From: Crocinitomicaceae bacterium
GTDB taxonomy: Bacteria > Bacteroidota > Bacteroidia > Flavobacteriales_D > Crocinitomicaceae
DNA length: 11,453 nt
NCBI GenBank assembly: GCA_027084145.1
Contig: JALWLM010000409.1
Span: forward strand, 1-11,453
Reading direction: 5' to 3'
Both the position numbers and the translations under genes were made by a program. The notes under the pieces are model-generated. The model did not search any database. It saw only the letters and a list, made by a program, of their open reading frames with translations, and had not been told where the DNA came from. This document shows, one piece after another, positions 7,275-11,453 of the stretch (position 1 is the first letter of the stretch; every line of letters starts with the position of its first letter).

Positions 7275-10200
7275 CTATCTCAATATATTTACAGAACCCG
7301 TAAACATCTTACGCTCATCGGACATTGTTGTCTTTACTTCTATTTTCCAAATATAAGTACCATCAGGAGCATATTTCCCATCATATGTTCCATCCCATCC
7401 TATTTTGTCATTATGTGTTTCAAAAATAAGTTCTCCCCAACGATTATAAATATACATCACAAAATCATACGGATCATACCCCGTAGTAAAGACAGGTCTA
7501 AATGTTTGATTAAACTCATCTCCATCAGGCGTGAAGCTATTAGGCACATAGAAAATCAATAATTCTTCTACTGTAACATTCGAAACAATGGTATCACTAC
7601 ACCCTAACGCTGAGTTAGCCACAAGCATTACCTCATAACTTCCCCCTTCTTCATTAGGAAATATATGAGTAGGATTTGTCATTGTTGAAGTATTACCATC
7701 TCCAAAATTCCACCAATAACTATTTGCATTTTGAGAAATATTATTAAATTCTACCTCTGAATCTAATGTTGTCAATGTAATATTTGTCGGTTCAAAGGAA
7801 GCGATCGGCATTGGTTGTAATGAAACATAATCGGTATAAGTTTGAGTATCACTACATCCATTTAAAGTTGTAACAGTCAATGTTACATCATAATTTCCCG
7901 CAGCATCAAAAGTATAAGGAACCGTACCGCATCCATAGAAAGAATCTCCGTTACTTAACTCCCAATAACAATTATTAAACGTACCGTTTGTAGAAGAATT
8001 GTTTGTGAATACTGCATTATATGGTTCACAAGGTTCAACATCTACTGTAAATGCAACTTGAACCTCTTCTGCATATATATCAATATCATCTGTATCCGTA
8101 CAACCATTAGCATCAGTTCCGGTTACCGTATAAGTCGTCGTTCCGAGAGGAGGGTTAAACGGTACTCCATCGAAAACACCATTGTCCCAAGAGTAAGTTA
8201 CCGCTCCTGCCCCTGTTAATGTTACTTGAGCACCTTGACATACGACTGTATCAGTGGCATTTGCAGTTACTAGCGGTAAAGGATTTACGGTAACAGTCAC
8301 TTGATCTGTGTTCGTACATCCGTTCGCATCCGTTCCAGTGAGCATATAAGTCGTTATAGATGCAGGTGTGATTGTATGTGTTTGTCCTGCTCCAAGACCG
8401 TTATCCCATGTGTACGTTGTCGCTCCACTTGCCGTAAGCGTTGTGTTATCTCCAAAGCAAATGGTAGAAGGTGTCGCACTTGCTGTAACGGTTGGCAGTG
8501 GGTTCACAGTAAGAGTTACTTGGTCTGTATTCGTACAGCCGTTTGCATCCGTTCCGGTTACGGTGTAAATCGTTGTTGATGTTGGTGACACCGTATGCGT
8601 CTGTCCTGCTCCAAGACCGTTATCCCATGTGTAGGTAGATGCTCCACTTACCGTAAGTATCGAACTATCTCCTAAACAAATCGTTGCAAGCGATGCATTT
8701 GCTGTTACCGTTGGTAATGGATTAACTATTATAGTGATTTGAGCAGTATCCAAACAAGAACTTGCATCCGATCCGGTTACCGTATAAGTCGTTGTGGTTG
8801 TCGGTGTAAATGGTACTCCATCGGTAACACCATTGTCCCAAGTGTAGGCCGTAGCAGTACCTACACCTGTTAAAGTCACCTGATCTCCTTGACAAATGAT
8901 GGTATCTGTTGTTGTTGCGATTACTATTGGAGGCAAACAAATTTTTGTAACAAAAGCATCCATAACACCTCCATCATAAACTGTTTGATAAGCTCCCGTA
9001 GTAATATCATAGTTGGTTGAATTTGTTTTACCTGTTATATAAGCATTTCCTAAGGCATCAATAGCAATACCATAAGCAATATCATCTGCACTTCCACCGA
9101 TATACGAAGAATAAAGCAATGCTGAACCGGCAGGATTTAATTTTGAAATAACCACATCCGAAATCCCTCCATCATGGTTTAATTGATACGCATTAAATGG
9201 AATGATATCATAGTTAGTTGAGCGAGTTTCACCTGTTATATAAGCATTTCCTACAGCATCAACAGCTACACCATAAGCAATATCATCAGCACTTCCACCA
9301 ATAAAAGTAGAATAAACCAAAGCTGAACCGACCGGATTTAACTTTGTTACAAAGATATCATGATTTCCACCAATTGTTGTTTGATATGATCCGGAAGTAA
9401 CAGGAAATCCACTTGACCTTGTTTGACCTGTTATATAAGCATTTCCTGAAGCATCAATAGCAATATCTCTACCAATATCATCAAAAAGTTCTCCAAGATA
9501 AGTAGAATAAACCAATGCTGAACCGGTAGCATTTAGTTTTGTAACAAAGACATCTCCTTCCGCAATACCTCCTCCAAAAACTGTTTTATAGGCCCCTACA
9601 GTAACAGGAAAATCCAATGAATTCGTTTTACCTGTTATATAAGCATTTCCTGAAGCATCAATAGTAATACCGTAAGCTTTATCTACCTCGTGCCCTGAAA
9701 TATAGGTTGAATAAGTCAATCCTGGTATTGATGTGTTTAATTTTGTTACAAATGCATCATACGAAGAACCGGTGGTTTGAAACGCTCCGGTAGTAACGTC
9801 ATAATCAGGTGAATTCGTTTCCCCTGTTATATAAACATTTTCAAAATTATCAGCAGCTATATCTCTACCAATATCATCTCCACTTCCTCCGATAAAAGTA
9901 GAATAAAGTACGAATGCACCTGTAGCATCTAATTTTGTAACAAAGGCATCAAAAAAAGGAAGTCCTCCAATAACTGTTTGATACGCTCCGGTAGTCGTAA
10001 TGTAATTAGAAGAATTAGTGGCCCCTGTTATATAAGCTATTCCCATATTATCTACAGCGATTCCATAACCAGTTTCATGTTCATTGCCTGCAATGTAAGT
10101 AGAATAAACAAGTGCAGAACCGGCAGGATTTAATTTTGTCACAAAAGCATCTGTCTTTGCCAGCCAAGTTGTTTGGAAGGCACCCGGGGTAATATCATAA

Positions 10201-11063
10201 TTAGCTGAAACAGAACTTCCTGTTACATAAGCATTTCCTGAAGCATCTACATCAATAGCATAACTGATGTCTGTACTACTTCCTCCAAGATAAGTAGAAT
10301 AGACTAATGGATCTATGACTAAAACCTTACTTTTATCATAGTCTCCAAGTTCAATTCTCCAAATTTCTCCCGTTTTATTAAATCTACTCTTAATAATTGT
10401 TCCTTCCTGATAAACTGTCAAATCTTGCATTACTACTTCACCAAAACGGGTCGTAAAATAAACAGAATTTTCTTTTAGATACTCTTCATTATCCCCGTCT
10501 AATGTAAATTGTATTTGCTTAGGGTCGGCACCGGGGTGAACGATAAAATCATAACGCAAATAACCTTCATCAAAATAATAACGTATGTCGATTCCCTGAT
10601 AAACATCTTTTATCAACACTTCCTTGTATAACCTTACACTTCTTACATGTTTGCTTAAATCATTCCCTATAAGATAATTGTAATACCCCTCTTGTTTTTG
10701 TCTGCCTAAAGGCAAAGGTTGAGCGTTATGATTTTTTAATTTAAATATCACATTGTGTCCATAAATCATACAATCTTCATGAGATGCTTCGTCAAATTTA
10801 CTTTTAGAAATTTTGTTTTCCTCAGGGTGTTTATGTTCAATTTTATAAAAATTGTAAGCAACACCATATTTGGTAATCCAAACATCTAAGCCTCCCATGC
10901 GGGTAAGGAATAAGACCTCATCGTCCCATTGTCCTTTGTTTTCAATAAAAAACTGTCTGTTTACTTTTTGTAGTACCTCTTGCGCCACAGGCTCATCATA
11001 AGCAAGGCTATTCTTAAAGAAGAATAAGAACATTGTCATTATTAGAATAATCCCTTTCATCAT
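7275..11063 (-). CDS. Large secreted SBBP/Ig/PKD repeat protein with type IX (type B) sorting domain
   Basis: This 1262-residue protein is probably exported by Sec and then the type IX system, to the surface or outside. A signal peptide covers residues 1-21 with likely cleavage after SLA. Residues about 34-250 (FIENKGQWDDEV and onward) form the N-terminal domain often found before SBBP repeats. Seven SBBP repeats start at 255, 320, 387, 451, 519, 584 and 651, each opening YSTY or a variant, and would make a seven-bladed beta-propeller ending near 710. Four Ig-like repeats of about 73 residues follow (712-997). Two PKD-like domains then cover about 999-1170, the second containing NFGDGN. Residues 1172-1262 are the gliding-motility C-terminal (CHU_C) domain, from YVPNSFTPDGDEFNQ through IYNRWGELIFE to the end GSVNILR. 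No catalytic domain is visible, so adhesion or carbohydrate binding is a guess. Met2 is an equally possible start. Confidence 0.92.
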   Translation of the reverse strand: MMKGIILIMTMFLFFFKNSLAYDEPVAQEVLQKVNRQFFIENKGQWDDEVLFLTRMGGLDVWITKYGVAYNFYKIEHKHPEENKISKSKFDEASHEDCMIYGHNVIFKLKNHNAQPLPLGRQKQEGYYNYLIGNDLSKHVRSVRLYKEVLIKDVYQGIDIRYYFDEGYLRYDFIVHPGADPKQIQFTLDGDNEEYLKENSVYFTTRFGEVVMQDLTVYQEGTIIKSRFNKTGEIWRIELGDYDKSKVLVIDPLVYSTYLGGSSTDISYAIDVDASGNAYVTGSSVSANYDITPGAFQTTWLAKTDAFVTKLNPAGSALVYSTYIAGNEHETGYGIAVDNMGIAYITGATNSSNYITTTGAYQTVIGGLPFFDAFVTKLDATGAFVLYSTFIGGSGDDIGRDIAADNFENVYITGETNSPDYDVTTGAFQTTGSSYDAFVTKLNTSIPGLTYSTYISGHEVDKAYGITIDASGNAYITGKTNSLDFPVTVGAYKTVFGGGIAEGDVFVTKLNATGSALVYSTYLGELFDDIGRDIAIDASGNAYITGQTRSSGFPVTSGSYQTTIGGNHDIFVTKLNPVGSALVYSTFIGGSADDIAYGVAVDAVGNAYITGETRSTNYDIIPFNAYQLNHDGGISDVVISKLNPAGSALLYSSYIGGSADDIAYGIAIDALGNAYITGKTNSTNYDITTGAYQTVYDGGVMDAFVTKICLPPIVIATTTDTIICQGDQVTLTGVGTATAYTWDNGVTDGVPFTPTTTTTYTVTGSDASSCLDTAQITIIVNPLPTVTANASLATICLGDSSILTVSGASTYTWDNGLGAGQTHTVSPTSTTIYTVTGTDANGCTNTDQVTLTVNPLPTVTASATPSTICFGDNTTLTASGATTYTWDNGLGAGQTHTITPASITTYMLTGTDANGCTNTDQVTVTVNPLPLVTANATDTVVCQGAQVTLTGAGAVTYSWDNGVFDGVPFNPPLGTTTYTVTGTDANGCTDTDDIDIYAEEVQVAFTVDVEPCEPYNAVFTNNSSTNGTFNNCYWELSNGDSFYGCGTVPYTFDAAGNYDVTLTVTTLNGCSDTQTYTDYVSLQPMPIASFEPTNITLTTLDSEVEFNNISQNANSYWWNFGDGNTSTMTNPTHIFPNEEGGSYEVMLVANSALGCSDTIVSNVTVEELLIFYVPNSFTPDGDEFNQTFRPVFTTGYDPYDFVMYIYNRWGELIFETHNDKIGWDGTYDGKYAPDGTYIWKIEVKTTMSDERKMFTGSVNILR
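8073..8930 (-). repeat. Four tandem Ig-like modules, GC-richer and partly near-identical
   Basis: Four coding modules of 216-222 bases lie in tandem within the large secreted protein. Each begins with a Cys-x-Gly-(Asp/Ala) segment and ends VNPLP or its equivalent. The two central modules share WDNGLGAGQTHT and an exact 32-base match (8383-8414 and 8602-8633, offset 219). The outer two share WDNGV followed by DGVPF, with near-identical DNA at about 8161 and 8812, offset 651 bases or 217 codons. Hand counts over 8401-8460 and 8521-8580 give about 47% G+C, against about 28% at 10741-10800 in the same gene. Confidence 0.85.
8931..10301 (-). repeat. Seven SBBP beta-propeller repeats
   Basis: Seven coding repeats of 64-68 residues follow a shared pattern. 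Each has YSTYIGGS(x)DD, then a segment like YGIAVDASGNAYITG(x)T(x)S, an (F/Y)(P/D)(V/I)T(x)GAYQT segment, and DAFVTKLN(x)(x)GSALV leading into the next. On the DNA, every repeat shows the complement of TATATAAGCATTTCC or a close variant. The regular period and the count of seven suit a closed seven-bladed propeller. Confidence 0.85.
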
Positions 11064-11160
11064 TATTTTTTTTTACACCTTAAGTTACGCTTTTTTAAAA
11101 AAATGGTTGCCTATTAAAGATTAAGATAACTCACGATAATTTCTGCCTATTTTTTGTCCG

Positions 11161-11168
11161 CAAAGATA
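11161..11168 (-). promoter_or_regulatory. -7 promoter box of the secreted-protein gene
   Basis: On the minus strand this reads TATCTTTG, a perfect TAnnTTTG box, followed by CGG. No clear TTG is present at -33; poly-T tracts fill that space instead. Transcription would start near 11155, giving an untranslated leader of roughly 90 bases before the ATG at 11063. Confidence 0.6.
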
Positions 11169-11197
11169 CTTTAAAAAAAAATCTTTTAAAAAAAAAT
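11169..11197 (-). repeat. Two poly-A tract direct repeats upstream of the promoter box
   Basis: CTTT followed by nine A and a T (11169-11182) is repeated with one extra T at 11183-11197. The two nine-base A runs start 15 bases apart. They sit directly upstream of the minus-strand -7 box, where the -33 element should be. They could bend the DNA or act as an AT-rich upstream element, but slippage-prone filler is also possible. Confidence 0.45.
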
Positions 11198-11377
11198 GCA
11201 GTTACCGGATTAAGTTTGTGATTTTAAAGTATAAAACATACTAAAATGTTTATCTTGTTGTGCTAATAAACAATTTGTGGTTATAACTAATGTTATTATT
11301 AAAAGATAATTTTACTACTTTCTAACTCCTGTTAAATCTAAAATTTGAATTTAGACTATAAAAAAAAGAAATAATTC

Positions 11378-11409
11378 TTGCCTATTTAGAAAAATATACG
11401 TTTCTTTGC
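11378..11409 (+). promoter_or_regulatory. Probable promoter for a gene starting at 11445
   Basis: TTG at 11378-11380 and TTtcTTTG at 11401-11408, followed by C, are separated by 20 bases, the usual Bacteroidota spacing. The -7 box lacks the A of the TAnnTTTG consensus, so the match is imperfect. It lies 36 bases before the ATG at 11445. Confidence 0.45.
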
Positions 11410-11444
11410 ATCCGCTTTTGTAATAAGTCATAAAAAAAATAAAG

Positions 11445-11453
11445 ATGTCAAGA
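11445..11453 (+). CDS. Possible start of a new gene, cut by the window end
   Basis: The ATG at 11445 is followed by codons for Ser and Arg before the window ends. An A-rich leader and a promoter-like sequence lie in front of it, as for the other genes here. Nothing can be said about the product. Confidence 0.4.

Larger units (their letters stand above)
11107..11387 (+). repeat. Three copies of the short element TGCCTATT
   Basis: TGCCTATT occurs at 11108-11115, 11144-11151 and 11379-11386. The second and third copies extend to a wider match, ATAATTTCTGCCTATTT at 11137-11153 and ATAATTCTTGCCTATTT at 11371-11387, with two differences. The first two copies lie in the expected leader of the minus-strand gene. 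The third overlaps the -33 box of the plus-strand promoter. An operator or leader element is possible, but chance cannot be excluded at this length. Confidence 0.4.
11064..11444. other. AT-rich divergent intergenic region
   Basis: These 381 bases lie between the minus-strand secreted protein and a possible plus-strand gene. They hold a promoter box for each direction, two poly-A direct repeats and three copies of TGCCTATT. The stretch 11221-11360 shows nothing I can name: no convincing hairpin, tRNA or open frame of useful length. Confidence 0.7.

Noticed and set aside
8301..8579. Plus-strand open frames antisense to the Ig modules (8301-8579 and 8368-8568)
   Set aside because: They mirror the GC-richer repeats of the minus-strand gene. 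Their translations are Arg/Cys/Val-rich, match no known fold and carry no start signals.
8722..8940. Minus-strand open frame inside the secreted-protein gene
   Set aside because: It is a shifted frame of the same repeat coding region, with an Asn/Tyr/Arg-rich low-complexity translation.
8073..10301. Regular repeats as a possible CRISPR array
   Set aside because: Periods of 190-222 bases, an open reading frame throughout and clear protein domain patterns show these are coding repeats.
7275..11063. The large gene as a novel toxin or polymorphic effector
   Set aside because: No toxin, protease or nuclease domain is visible, no immunity gene lies beside it, and the C-terminus is an ordinary sorting domain.

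Overview
The window reads as chromosome from a low-GC member of the Bacteroidota, probably near the Flavobacteriales, although the order is not secure. Four signs support this: an LpxC-FabZ fusion gene, promoter boxes of the TAnnTTTG type, A-rich leaders without Shine-Dalgarno sequences, and a large secreted protein ending in a type IX secretion (gliding-motility type B) sorting domain.

Left part (1-1310). A possible gene tail ends at 56. A promoter then precedes trxA (thioredoxin), which is closed by a strong terminator. Next comes an unrecognised membrane-anchored protein (559-1245), tentatively DUF4258-like, with what look like two related halves.

Centre (1311-7203). Five genes run in the same direction with gaps of 10-11 bases or 4-base ATGA overlaps, so they probably form one operon. 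lpxD, lpxC-fabZ and lpxA supply the early acylation and deacetylation steps of lipid A synthesis, plus a fatty-acid dehydratase. They are followed by a TrmA/RlmD-type RNA uridine methyltransferase that lacks the usual iron-sulfur cluster cysteines, and by cinA. A perfect -7 box lies directly against the lpxD start codon, so its mRNA may be almost leaderless. A bidirectional terminator at 7219-7252 separates this operon from the convergent gene on its right.

Right part (7275-11453). A minus-strand gene encodes a 1262-residue secreted protein made of a signal peptide, an N-terminal domain, seven SBBP beta-propeller repeats, four Ig-like repeats, two PKD-like domains and a type B sorting domain. 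The Ig-like repeats are richer in GC than their surroundings and nearly identical in places at DNA level, which points to recent duplication or exchange. A 381-base AT-rich divergent intergenic region follows, with promoters facing both ways and a short element present three times. A new plus-strand gene may begin at 11445.

I saw no RNA gene, CRISPR array, insertion sequence or phage gene. I also found no clear evidence of an undescribed multi-gene system. The most unusual items are the cluster-less methyltransferase, the promoter abutting lpxD, the mosaic repeats of the secreted protein, and the two-halved membrane protein.
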